A program made the position numbers and the translations under genes. Positions 7,682 to 15,933 of a stretch of DNA of 39,368 nt are shown one piece after another. Origin of the DNA: Pedobacter sp. (GTDB lineage Bacteria; Bacteroidota; Bacteroidia; Sphingobacteriales; Sphingobacteriaceae); assembly GCA_025351765.1 (NCBI GenBank), contig JANXVH010000005.1, positions 1 through 39,368 of the forward strand, in the 5' to 3' direction. Positions within the stretch are counted from its first letter, which is position 1. Each line of letters starts with the position of its first letter. A model generated the notes under the pieces. It was not told the DNA's origin. It was given only the letters and a program-made list of their open reading frames with translations, and did not search any database.

Positions 7682-8459
7682 CCTAAAAAAAGATATTCCA
7701 TCTGCTCAAAATCTCGAAGCGGTTACCGGTCATGGCGTAAAAGCAGATGTAAATGGTAATCAAATTGTTATCGGAAATCAGAAGCTGTTTAAAGACTTAT
7801 CGCCAGAAGTGATCAGTCAGGTTGAAAAGTTAGAAAAAGAAGGCAATACCACCATGATTGTACAGCGCAACGATCAGGTAATTGGTTTAATTGCCTTGAT
7901 GGATGTTCCCCGTAAGGAGGCAGTTGAAACATTAAAGCAACTTCGATTGCTGGGGATTAAACGGATGATTATGCTTACAGGCGATAACCAGCAGGTTGCT
8001 GATGCTGTAGCTAGGCAAATCGGAATTACAGATGCCTGGGGCGGTTTGCTTCCTGAACAAAAAGTCAAATCCATTGAAGATTTAACGGCAAATAAAGGAA
8101 AGGTTGCAATGGTAGGCGATGGGGTAAATGATGCTCCCGCAATGGCTAAAAGCACAGTGGGCATTGCAATGGGCGCTGCCGGTTCGGATGTCGCCCTGGA
8201 AACTGCGGATATTGCGCTGATGGCAGATAAACTGGATAACCTACCTTTCGCTATAGGCTTAAGTCGCCAGTCACGCCGAATAATTAAGCAAAATCTATGG
8301 ATAAGCTTAGGCATGGTTGCCGTACTGATACCCCTGACGATTTCAGGTATTGCAACTATTGGCCCGGCGGTGATAGGCCATGAAGGTTCTACCCTACTTG
8401 TTGTTTTTAATGGATTAAGGTTGTTAGCATATAAAGAAGGTATCAAAAAGCAGGATTAA
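7665..8459 (+). pseudogene. P1B-4-type metal ATPase, C-terminal fragment
   Basis: About 260 residues of a P1B metal-transporting ATPase remain of a usual 650-700. The fragment begins inside the nucleotide-binding domain (TGHGVKADVNGN) and keeps MLTGDNQQVADAV, GDGVNDAPAMAKS and the last two membrane helices. The tail motif HEGSTLLVVFNGLRLL is the TM8 signature of the P1B-4 group (Co, Zn or Fe type), not of copper CopA or Zn/Cd ZntA. The phosphorylation motif DKTGT, the actuator domain and TM1-6 are missing, so it cannot transport. The ATG at 7665 lies in cusA-derived sequence and is accidental. The MFS gene begins 1 nt after the stop. Confidence 0.92.
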
Positions 8460-8460
8460 G

Positions 8461-9699
8461 ATGAAAATAAAGAAAATCTTACATGAACTGATCATTCCTT
8501 TTCAGGCATTAAATAATAAAGTCTTTGCGAAGTTATATTTTGCGCAGACAGTGAGCCTTTTAGGAGATGCCTTTACATGGGTCGGTCTGGCTCTACTTTC
8601 CTACCAGTTCGGAAAAGATCGTTCTGCCCTGATTTTATCTTCTGCACTAACACTTAGGGTTATCGCTTTTATAATTTTCTCTCCGTTCGCAGGTGTTCTT
8701 GCGGATCGCATTGACCGCAAGAAGATACTCTACATTACCCATTTCATCAGGATGGGTATTGTGGCATGTATGCCTTTCATTACTGCCGAATGGCAGATTT
8801 ATGTTCTCGTATTTTTGCTAAATATATTTAATGCCTTTTTCACACCTACTTATAAATCAGTTATACCACAGGTAGTTGATAAAAAATATTACCGGGAAGC
8901 AATAGGCTTATCTACAGCAACCTTTCAATTACTGGGTGTATTAGGCCCGGGTTTAGCGGGGATACTTGCAGTTTGGTTTGGAGCGAGGGAAATATTTTTT
9001 GTGGATGCAGCATCCTTTGTTTTGGCTGGAATACTCATTATCTCCTTGCCCGTAGATCTAATCAGAAAGGATAAAGGAATTAAAGTAAAAGCATTATCTG
9101 CCTGGCAGGATGTATTAAAAGGAGCGAAATTGCTTTTTGGCAATAAGTTGATCCGCTTTGCCTTATCTATTGAATTTATTTCAGCCATTGCAGGAGCGCA
9201 GATATTAGTAAATACAGTAGGTCATGTAAAATCCGGACTACATCTTACTGATAAACATTATGGTTGGATAATGGCGGCTTTTGGAATTGGGGCAAGTATT
9301 GCCGCCTTTTTATCAGGAAGTCTGGATAAAACAAAAAGCCGCCAGCGTTCGCTGATCTTCGGGGCACTACTGATCGGACTTGCTATCAGTGCAGCAAACT
9401 ATGTAGGATTTTCGGTTATGATTGGCTTTTGGATAATTGCTGGTTTAGGCCAAAGCTTAGCAGAAATACCCTCAGAAACGCTTATCGGCGAAAACATTCC
9501 CGACCAAGAACAAGGAAAAGTATTTGGTTCCCATTTTGCTTTTTCTCACCTATGGTGGGCAATAGCATATCCAGTTGCTGGTTTCTTAGGAGCCAGTTAT
9601 CCAAAGGACAACTTTCTATATGGAGGGATAACAACCCTGACCTTATTATTAATAGCTTATTTTTTATTCAGACCTAAACATTTAACTATCGAAGAATAA
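8461..9699 (+). CDS. MFS exporter (EntS/MFS_3 type)
   Basis: A 412-residue major facilitator with about 12 hydrophobic helices. It shows the family's early motif FAQTVSLLGDAFTWVGLALL and the loop 2-3 motif GVLADRIDRKKILY, followed by a second half with GWIMAAFGIGAS and GLGQSLAEIPSE. It is closest in type to MFS_3 exporters such as EntS and macrolide-efflux-like proteins. It has no His-rich tail of the kind seen in nickel exporters such as NreB. It starts 1 nt after the ATPase fragment, so it was probably cotranscribed with the intact ATPase. The substrate is unknown; metal or siderophore export is suggested by position only. Confidence 0.82.
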   Translation: MKIKKILHELIIPFQALNNKVFAKLYFAQTVSLLGDAFTWVGLALLSYQFGKDRSALILSSALTLRVIAFIIFSPFAGVLADRIDRKKILYITHFIRMGIVACMPFITAEWQIYVLVFLLNIFNAFFTPTYKSVIPQVVDKKYYREAIGLSTATFQLLGVLGPGLAGILAVWFGAREIFFVDAASFVLAGILIISLPVDLIRKDKGIKVKALSAWQDVLKGAKLLFGNKLIRFALSIEFISAIAGAQILVNTVGHVKSGLHLTDKHYGWIMAAFGIGASIAAFLSGSLDKTKSRQRSLIFGALLIGLAISAANYVGFSVMIGFWIIAGLGQSLAEIPSETLIGENIPDQEQGKVFGSHFAFSHLWWAIAYPVAGFLGASYPKDNFLYGGITTLTLLLIAYFLFRPKHLTIEE

Positions 9700-9738
9700 A
9701 CATGTATTAATCATCCTAATTTTATTAAAATCATCCCT

Positions 9739-10296
9739 ATGAAAAAAGCAGAATACAATGACAAAGCTTTGCTAGTAGATATACTATCAAAATCTTTTGA
9801 ATCTAACAAAAGTGTCAACTATATCGTAAAGCAAGATGAAAAAAGACTAAAGCGAATTAAAGCCCTAATGGATTACTCCTTTGAAGTTTGCTATTTATTT
9901 GGAGATGTACTCCTATCGGATAATAATGAGGCATGTGCACTGGTGCTATATCCTGATAAGAAGAAAACAACTATTAAGTCTATAATGCTTGATGTAAACC
10001 TGATTTTGTCTTGTATTGGCATAGAAAACATAAAAAAGACACTAAACAGGGAGGCAATGATAAAAAAAATACAGTCCAAAGTTCCAATGTATTATTTATG
10101 GTTTATAGGTGTTGATCCTTCATATCAGGGTTCAGGGATTGGAAGCACTCTTATGAATGAACTCATACAAGATAGCCTCACACAGAAACGCAATATTTAC
10201 TTAGAAACTTCTACATTAAAAAATCTGCCCTGGTATAAGAAATTTGGTTTTGAAATGGGCTATAATTTCATTTCATATAAATTATTACACCGTTAA
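9739..10296 (+). CDS. GNAT-family N-acetyltransferase
   Basis: A 185-residue protein with the acetyl-CoA-binding GNAT motif A near residues 117-135 (YLWFIGVDPSYQGSGIGS, matching QxxGxG/A). The C-terminal beta-strand region follows (IYLETSTLKNLPWYKKFGFE), where the NLPWYKKFGF element is typical. The substrate is unknown. It lies 39 nt after the MFS gene and its end overlaps the convergent ClC gene by 4 nt. G+C is low relative to the copper genes upstream, as is the case for the MFS gene, hinting that this part of the island has another source. Confidence 0.82.
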   Translation: MKKAEYNDKALLVDILSKSFESNKSVNYIVKQDEKRLKRIKALMDYSFEVCYLFGDVLLSDNNEACALVLYPDKKKTTIKSIMLDVNLILSCIGIENIKKTLNREAMIKKIQSKVPMYYLWFIGVDPSYQGSGIGSTLMNELIQDSLTQKRNIYLETSTLKNLPWYKKFGFEMGYNFISYKLLHR

Positions 10297-12155
10297 GCTT
10301 TAGGTTTAAATAGTTCTCTGCCGCGCACCACGACTTTCAAGCGTTGTCTTTTTAATGAAATGTGAGTATTTACCCGGTCATTCTCTTCGTGATAAAATTT
10401 GTATGCATTGATAATGTCTTTACAACTGATCACACCGGTTACCTTATTTTGTGCTACAACCGGCAATACTTCAACATTTCTCTCTGCCATTAACTCCACC
10501 GCCTTTCGTAAATTATCATTGCTTTTTACTGACTGATTAGACGATTGCAGGATACTTTTCAAAGGGGCAGTGCCATCCATGTCATGTTTATTAATATCTG
10601 CAGCACTTACGATCCCCGAATAATTTCCCTGATCATCAGCTACGATAAAATACTGCGTCTCGTTATTTTCAGATTTTATAATATCCCTTACCTCGCGGAT
10701 TTCCAACCCGATATTGAAAATAAGGTCGTTTGCATTGCTGATTTCCGCTACTGTTAATTTACCCAGTACATCAGGTTCAAAAGAATCGGGTGTCGAAACG
10801 CCACGACGAGCAATTTTTTCCGTCATTATCGTATTTTCCATTAAAAAAAAAGATACAAGGTAAGAAGCGGTACATGCACCCAAAAGCGGCAGTAAAGCAT
10901 GGAATTTTCCGGTTGATTCCAAAGCAAAGGTAATACTGGTCAGATAAGCCCTGGACGCGCCTGCGAACATAGCCGACATGCCGATCAGGGCGGCCATAGG
11001 TACACTGATACCAACGTTGGGGAAAACGTAAAGAATAATTGCCCCGATCAATGCCCCGCCTGCCCCGCCAATTGTTAGTAATGGCGCTAAGGTGCCACCC
11101 GAAGTTCCGCTGCCTAAAGCAATAGCCCAAGACAAGAATTTAAAAAAGAATAACCGGAGTAACAAAATGATGGCAACTGACCCGGATAAGACACTGATAA
11201 TATTGTCATATCCTACACCGAGTGTATGCGGTGCGAAATAGCCAATGAAGCCAACTGCCAATCCACCCAGAGCAGGCCACCACATCCAATGGATCGGAAG
11301 CTTTTCAAAAGCATCCTCGATGAAATAAACTATTTTGGTTACACCGATAGACAGAAATCCTATGAACAGACCTATGCCACTGTAAATGGCCAGCGCGCCG
11401 TTGGTAGGCGTATCTAAATTGGGCATCGGAAATACCGGCCCAGCTTCAAATAATAAATGATGTCCTGCCGCTCCTGTGATACAGGCCAAAGCAACCGGAA
11501 GTATCGATCTCGGGGAAAACTCAAAGAGCAATAGTTCTATCGCTAAAAAAACGGCAGCTATTGGTGTTCCAAAAATGGCTGACATGCCTGCGGTTGCCCC
11601 GGCAGCCAGGAGGATTTTCCGTTCATTGGAAGTGATTTTAAATAATTGCCCGAGCGTTGACCCGAGTGCACCACCAGTAGCTATAATTGGCCCCTCCGCC
11701 CCAAAGGGTCCGCCTGTGCCAATGGCGATAGCAGAAGAAATGGGCTTTAATAAGGTAATTGATGGTTTGATCCGGCTCTGATTGGTTAAAATCTGCTCCA
11801 TTGCCTCCGGTATGCCATGCCCTCTAATCGCTTTTGAGCCATACAACGCCATTAGTCCTACCAATACACCGCCGACAGCGGGCACAATGATGACCCATAA
11901 CCCTAAGTGATTACCCGCTGGGCTATGATAAGTTACAGCCAATTTTCCGAAGAAGGAGAGATTGGTAACGATATTGATAAGCGTAATCAAAAATTTGGCG
12001 ATCAAGCTAATAGCCGCAGCCACCAGGATAGATAGGGCGGATATGCGCAACAACCTACTTTTAGAAAAATTTGTGTTTGAGCCCGGTGAATCTGTACCTA
12101 TACCGGACAATAATGGAGAAATAGGAATGCCACCTGATTGGTGTTGATTTTTCAT
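10293..12155 (-). CDS. ClC-family chloride transporter with two CBS domains
   Basis: A 620-residue protein. The start at 12155 (MKNQHQSGGIPISPL) is preferred to a start 26 codons further out, because a good promoter lies at about 12194-12226. The ClC core (about 45-440) shows GHGIPEAM, the selectivity/gating motif GAEGPIIATGG with its external Glu, and GTSGGTLAPLL in the GxFxP position. The C-terminal 130 residues form two CBS domains (YFIVADDQGNYSGIV and VLPVVAQNKVTGVI). The internal proton Glu of E. coli ClC (E203) aligns with Leu in AVFLAIELLLFEF, so proton coupling may be absent or different. It is divergent from the Crp/Fnr gene across a palindrome. Confidence 0.92.
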   Translation of the reverse strand: MKNQHQSGGIPISPLLSGIGTDSPGSNTNFSKSRLLRISALSILVAAAISLIAKFLITLINIVTNLSFFGKLAVTYHSPAGNHLGLWVIIVPAVGGVLVGLMALYGSKAIRGHGIPEAMEQILTNQSRIKPSITLLKPISSAIAIGTGGPFGAEGPIIATGGALGSTLGQLFKITSNERKILLAAGATAGMSAIFGTPIAAVFLAIELLLFEFSPRSILPVALACITGAAGHHLLFEAGPVFPMPNLDTPTNGALAIYSGIGLFIGFLSIGVTKIVYFIEDAFEKLPIHWMWWPALGGLAVGFIGYFAPHTLGVGYDNIISVLSGSVAIILLLRLFFFKFLSWAIALGSGTSGGTLAPLLTIGGAGGALIGAIILYVFPNVGISVPMAALIGMSAMFAGASRAYLTSITFALESTGKFHALLPLLGACTASYLVSFFLMENTIMTEKIARRGVSTPDSFEPDVLGKLTVAEISNANDLIFNIGLEIREVRDIIKSENNETQYFIVADDQGNYSGIVSAADINKHDMDGTAPLKSILQSSNQSVKSNDNLRKAVELMAERNVEVLPVVAQNKVTGVISCKDIINAYKFYHEENDRVNTHISLKRQRLKVVVRGRELFKPKA

Positions 12156-12193
12156 GATTTGTAATATGGATTCAATGCGAAAATATTTCGAGG

Positions 12194-12226
12194 CAAAAGT
12201 ATGAATTATTTGAACCGATATCACAA
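12194..12226 (-). promoter_or_regulatory. Promoter of the ClC gene
   Basis: On the minus strand TTG (12226-12224) and TACTTTTG (12201-12194) are separated by 22 nt, close to the Bacteroidota TTTG-N19/21-TAnnTTTG pattern. The start site would be near 12190, about 35 nt before the ATG at 12155. Confidence 0.55.
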
Positions 12227-12242
12227 GAAACAAAAGATTTAT

Positions 12243-12256
12243 ATTGCATGTGCAAT
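12243..12256. promoter_or_regulatory. Palindromic operator candidate ATTGCA-TG-TGCAAT
   Basis: A perfect 14-bp palindrome sits between divergent promoters. A further ATTGCA occurs at 12295-12300. Its centre is about 40 bases upstream of the likely regulator start site (near 12289) and about 60 bases upstream of the likely ClC start site (near 12190). Those distances match class II and class I positions for Crp/Fnr-type activators. Confidence 0.5.
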
Positions 12257-12277
12257 GTTATTGTTATAAAAAAAGTT

Positions 12278-12285
12278 TAAATTTG
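12278..12285 (+). promoter_or_regulatory. -7 box for the Crp/Fnr gene (TAAATTTG)
   Basis: An exact TAnnTTTG match lies 112 nt before the ATG at 12398. A weak TTG at 12261-12263 is too close (14 nt) to be a standard -33 element, as expected if an activator bound at 12243-12256 assists. Confidence 0.45.
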
Positions 12286-12397
12286 CATAATTACATTGCA
12301 TATAAAATCATCATTAGAAAATCTCTCAACTAATAATTACCGTTAGGGAAAGGGTTTATTATTTTAGCAATTAGTTATTAAGCCCCACAAAGATCAA

Positions 12398-13093
12398 ATG
12401 GAAAAAGCTAAATATAAGTGTGACCTTGATACCTGTTTTTTATGTAAAACCTGTGTTGGTGACTGGAAACCTGCTATCGAATTGAATAAGCAAAACTACA
12501 GGGTTAAAAAGGGTCAGGATATTTTCAAGGAAGGCGACCCGGTAACGGGGATATATTTTGTTTATGAAGGATTTGTCAAGGTCCATAAAAAGTGGGATGA
12601 TGAAAAGGATTTGATCATCAGGTTTGCCAAAAAGGGCGACATTTTAGGTCACCTCGGCTTAGAGGGTAATTTTATCTATCCCGTTACCGCAACCGCCCTG
12701 GATAAGGTAACCGTATGCTTCCTTCCGATGGATTTTTTTGAATCCTCTTTAAATATTAACAACGGGTTCGCTGTCAGGTTAATGCGTTTTTTTGCGGGTG
12801 AGCTCCAAAATTCAGAAAAGAGAATGCGTAATCTGGCTCATATGCCGGTTAAAGGTCGTGTTGCACAGGCTTTGATTACATTAAAAAAACAGTTTGGCGT
12901 AAATGAGGATGGGGTTATTAATATTGAATTGGCGAAACAAGATCTTGCTTCTTTTTCAGGTGCAGCCTATGAATCATTATTTCGTACCATCAATGATCTG
13001 GTGGCCGATGATATCATATCAGTGGCAGGAAAAAGCATATCAATAAAAGATGATGGTAAGCTGTTACAATTGATTCAAAATAACGAGTATTAA
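12398..13093 (+). CDS. Crp/Fnr-family regulator with N-terminal Cys cluster
   Basis: A 231-residue transcription factor. The N-terminus carries C8-x4-C13-x2-C16-x2-C19, followed by a cyclic-nucleotide-binding-like beta-roll (about 35-130; IFKEGDPVTGIYFVYEGFVKV, KKGDILGHLGL). A dimer helix and a winged helix-turn-helix follow (about 165-222; LAKQDLASFSGAAYESLFRTINDL). Glu and Arg in YESLFR align with E181 and R185 of Crp, which contact the TGA core. The Cys group recalls the iron-sulfur ligands of Fnr but the spacing differs, so an Fe-S cluster, zinc or copper could be bound. It probably controls the divergent ClC gene and itself through 12243-12256. Confidence 0.88.
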   Translation: MEKAKYKCDLDTCFLCKTCVGDWKPAIELNKQNYRVKKGQDIFKEGDPVTGIYFVYEGFVKVHKKWDDEKDLIIRFAKKGDILGHLGLEGNFIYPVTATALDKVTVCFLPMDFFESSLNINNGFAVRLMRFFAGELQNSEKRMRNLAHMPVKGRVAQALITLKKQFGVNEDGVINIELAKQDLASFSGAAYESLFRTINDLVADDIISVAGKSISIKDDGKLLQLIQNNEY

Positions 13094-13095
13094 CT

Positions 13096-13238
13096 ACATG
13101 ACACGCTCTTTTTATTTTTCTAAAATCATCAGGATCTAACTTATCATCGAAAACTATATCCCTTGCTTTTGAAAGTTTAGTATTTAAGCTTTCAATTTCG
13201 GCAACGATTTCTTTTCTACCTGTGTGCGTAGCACCCAA
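13096..13238 (-). pseudogene. Serine recombinase C-terminal remnant
   Basis: On the minus strand about 45 residues read KEIVAEIESLNTKLSKARD, then a linker and KLDPDDFRKIK. This is the coiled-coil segment near the C-terminus of large site-specific serine recombinases, where a KARDLLLxGxIDxxDYR-like pattern is usual. A TAA lies just before it, there is no ATG, and the catalytic and zinc-ribbon parts are absent. The frame then runs on through the end of the Crp/Fnr gene without further similarity. It marks a likely old boundary of a mobile element. The fragment is short, so the assignment is moderate. Confidence 0.45.
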
Positions 13239-13435
13239 TTAAAAGACTATATATTAATTATTTACGGGCTTTTACTAATGTATATTTGCCATTAAAGGAG
13301 TGCAACCTCATCATTACTGCTAATGGAAAACAAATATCCTTAAAGCAGTTTCCATGAAACCATATTTGGAGGCTATTAAAATTCTTTCCCAATCATATAC
13401 CTTCATAGTAAAAGCAAAATGATTATTTTTGGTCG
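13239..13435. other. Intergenic stretch before murF-alr
   Basis: Together with the recombinase remnant this makes a 342-base gap without an intact gene. It holds two TAnnTTTG matches, TATATTTG at 13281-13288 with no clear -33 partner and TATTTTTG at 13424-13431. No reading frame of note and no hairpin with a T-run was seen. It appears to be the join between island and core genome. Confidence 0.5.
13424..13431 (+). promoter_or_regulatory. -7 box immediately before murF-alr (TATTTTTG)
   Basis: An exact TAnnTTTG ends only 4 nt before the ATG at 13436. With Bacteroidota spacing the start site would fall at or within a base or two of the A of the ATG, so the mRNA would be leaderless. Confidence 0.5.
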
Positions 13436-15895
13436 ATGAGTCACGCCACGTATAGCATTAAACTGATTGCTGAAATATTAAAGCCTAAGTCTTTTACTTT
13501 TGTAAAAGATGCGGTGATTAGTCAGCTGGTTATTGACACCCGTAGCGTGATAGATCCTGAAGAGTCGTTGTTTTTTGCACTTGTAGCCAAAAGAGATGGG
13601 CACGAATACCTGGCAGATGCTTACGCCAACGGTATTAAAAATTTTGTAATTAGTAATGCAGCTTACTTAAGTCAGTTTCCTGAAGCAAATATAATCCTGG
13701 TTAGTAACGTATTGGATGCATTGCAAGCTTTGGCTGCATATAACAGATCGCAATATAACTTAAAAACCTTTGCCATCACCGGAAGTAATGGTAAAACCAT
13801 TGTTAAGGAATGGCTCTACCAATTGCTGGCAACTGATTTTAATATCGTTAAAAGTCCTAAAAGCTTTAATTCACAAATAGGAGTGCCACTTTCTGTTTGG
13901 CAGATTGAGGAAGACCATACGCTTGGCATTTTTGAAGCAGGCATATCAAAGGCTAACGAGATGGAAGCGCTTGCGCGCATCATACAACCAACTATCGGCA
14001 TCTTAACTAATATTGGTGAAGCACATGCAGAAGGCTTTGATTCGCACTATGAAAAGTTAACTGAAAAGCTAAAGCTATTCGAAAATATAGAATTGTTGAT
14101 CTACAGTCCGGATTACACCATCGGTATAAAAGAAGCCGACCTACCCGGTAAGACTAAGTTTTCATGGAGCACCAAGCAAAAAGCAGATCTTCAGATTCTG
14201 TTTTTAGAACCCATTGATGGCAGAACTTACATTCGCGCTAACTTTAAAGGCGATGAAATAGAATGCTTAATTCCTTTCAGAGACAAAGCATCTGTTGAAA
14301 ACGGTATCATTTGCTGGGCAACGCTACTTGCACTTGGATATACGGCTAAAGATGCCGACCAGCGTCTGGAGAAACTTTCTTTAGTGAGCATGCGGCTGGA
14401 ACTTAAAACCGGCATTAATCAGTGTTCTTTAATTGATGATTCTTATAGTGCCGATACTTCTTCTTTGGCCATTGCGCTGGATTTTTTAAATCTTCAAAAT
14501 CAGCATGTAAAAAAGACATTGATCTTGTCAGATCTGGTGGAGACGGGTAAGACCGATGAGGTACTTTATAAGGAAATTGCAGCCTTGCTTAAACAAAAGA
14601 ACCTAAGCAGGTTAATTGGCATTGGTTCGCATATTTCTGCTTGTGCCGAGCTATTTGAATTAGATGCCGCTTTTTTTGATAGCACTCAAGAGTTTATTGA
14701 TAATTTCCCTTCCTTGCACTTTAACAACGAAACCATTTTGGTAAAAGGTGCCAGGAGGTTCGAGTTTGAACGGATAAGTACCATGATATCTCAAAAGATA
14801 CATGACACCATTCTGGAAATAGACTTAAATGCCTTATCTGGCAACCTGCAATTTTACCGCAATAAATTAAGGCCGGGTGTTAAGGTAATGGCAATGGTTA
14901 AAGCGTTCTCTTATGGTAGTGGTAGTTTCGAAATAGCCAATTTGCTACAGTACCACAAAGTCGATTACCTGGCCGTTGCTTATACAGATGAGGGGGTATC
15001 TTTACGGAAGGCCGGAATCACTATGCCGATCATGGTAATGAGCCCGGAGTCTTCTGGTTTTGATGCCATCATTAAAAACCGACTGGAGCCAGAGATCTAT
15101 AACCTGGATGTACTAAATAGCTTTAGTGGGTATTTGGGCGATAATGAATATGATTACCCCATTCATATAAAACTTGATACAGGAATGCACAGACTGGGTT
15201 TTGAAGAGCTTGATATATCTGACTTAATCCGCGCGCTAAAAGAAAGTAAAAAACTAAGGGTAACCTCTGTGTTTTCACACCTGGTTGGGAGTGATAACCC
15301 GGAGCATGATGAGTTTTCTAAATACCAGATAAGTAGATTTACAAACATGGCAAATACCATTGAGGGCGAATTGGAGTATTCCTTTATCAGGCATATTTCA
15401 AATACTTCTGGAATAACAAGGCACCCTGATGCACAGTTTGATATGGTAAGAATTGGGATAGGTCTATATGGCTTTGATGGGGGCTTGCCCAACATTCGGG
15501 CTTTACAAACCGTAGCGGTACTAAAAACTACAGTTACACAAGTGAAGCGCATTAAGGCAAATGAAAGCGTTGGGTACAGTCGCAAGGGTGTGCTTCCAGA
15601 AGGTGGTAAGATTGCCACGGTAAAGATTGGTTATGCAGATGGCTACAACCGCAGGTTTGGAAATGGGGTAGGGCACATGTTAATCAATGGAAAAATAGCC
15701 AAAACCGTAGGGGTAATCTGTATGGATATGTGCATGCTGGATGTTACTGGTATTGAGGTAAGGACGGGAGATGAAGTAATTGTTTTTAACAGAGAACTGA
15801 CCATTGCACAACTAGCCAAGCAAATTGATACCATCCCATACGAAATACTTACCAATATATCTCAGCGTGTTAAACGGGTGTATTTTTATGAATAG
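13436..15895 (+). CDS. murF-alr: Bifunctional MurF ligase / alanine racemase
   Basis: An 819-residue fusion. The N-terminal half (about 1-450) is UDP-MurNAc-tripeptide:D-Ala-D-Ala ligase, with the ATP loop ITGSNGKTIVKEW near residue 114, NIGEAHAEGFDS, and DDSYSADTSS. The second half (about 455-819) is a PLP-dependent alanine racemase beginning ILEIDLNALSGNL. It has the PLP lysine K489 in MVKAFSYGSG, HIKLDTGMHRLGF, and the catalytic Tyr in ESVGYSRKG. One protein thus makes D-Ala and adds D-Ala-D-Ala to the peptidoglycan precursor. This fusion is normal in Bacteroidota. The DUF502 gene follows with its own promoter. Confidence 0.96.
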   Translation: MSHATYSIKLIAEILKPKSFTFVKDAVISQLVIDTRSVIDPEESLFFALVAKRDGHEYLADAYANGIKNFVISNAAYLSQFPEANIILVSNVLDALQALAAYNRSQYNLKTFAITGSNGKTIVKEWLYQLLATDFNIVKSPKSFNSQIGVPLSVWQIEEDHTLGIFEAGISKANEMEALARIIQPTIGILTNIGEAHAEGFDSHYEKLTEKLKLFENIELLIYSPDYTIGIKEADLPGKTKFSWSTKQKADLQILFLEPIDGRTYIRANFKGDEIECLIPFRDKASVENGIICWATLLALGYTAKDADQRLEKLSLVSMRLELKTGINQCSLIDDSYSADTSSLAIALDFLNLQNQHVKKTLILSDLVETGKTDEVLYKEIAALLKQKNLSRLIGIGSHISACAELFELDAAFFDSTQEFIDNFPSLHFNNETILVKGARRFEFERISTMISQKIHDTILEIDLNALSGNLQFYRNKLRPGVKVMAMVKAFSYGSGSFEIANLLQYHKVDYLAVAYTDEGVSLRKAGITMPIMVMSPESSGFDAIIKNRLEPEIYNLDVLNSFSGYLGDNEYDYPIHIKLDTGMHRLGFEELDISDLIRALKESKKLRVTSVFSHLVGSDNPEHDEFSKYQISRFTNMANTIEGELEYSFIRHISNTSGITRHPDAQFDMVRIGIGLYGFDGGLPNIRALQTVAVLKTTVTQVKRIKANESVGYSRKGVLPEGGKIATVKIGYADGYNRRFGNGVGHMLINGKIAKTVGVICMDMCMLDVTGIEVRTGDEVIVFNRELTIAQLAKQIDTIPYEILTNISQRVKRVYFYE

Positions 15896-15897
15896 GC

Positions 15898-15929
15898 TTG
15901 CCCTGCCAAGTTAATTTTTTCTAAGTTTG
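15898..15929 (+). promoter_or_regulatory. Promoter of the DUF502 gene
   Basis: TTG at 15898-15900 and TAAGTTTG at 15922-15929 are 21 nt apart, an excellent Bacteroidota promoter. The box ends 4 nt before the ATG at 15934, again predicting a leaderless transcript. Confidence 0.6.
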
Positions 15930-15933
15930 CAGC

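Noticed and set aside
8461..9699. Nickel exporter of NreB type
   Set aside because: The expected His-rich C-terminal tail is absent; the protein fits the MFS_3/EntS-like group better.
11226..11781. Plus-strand frames opposite the ClC gene
   Set aside because: They are shadows of a clear ClC coding region on the minus strand.
12156..12233. Longer start of the ClC protein
   Set aside because: The 26 extra residues overlap the predicted promoter and the family normally starts near the short Met.
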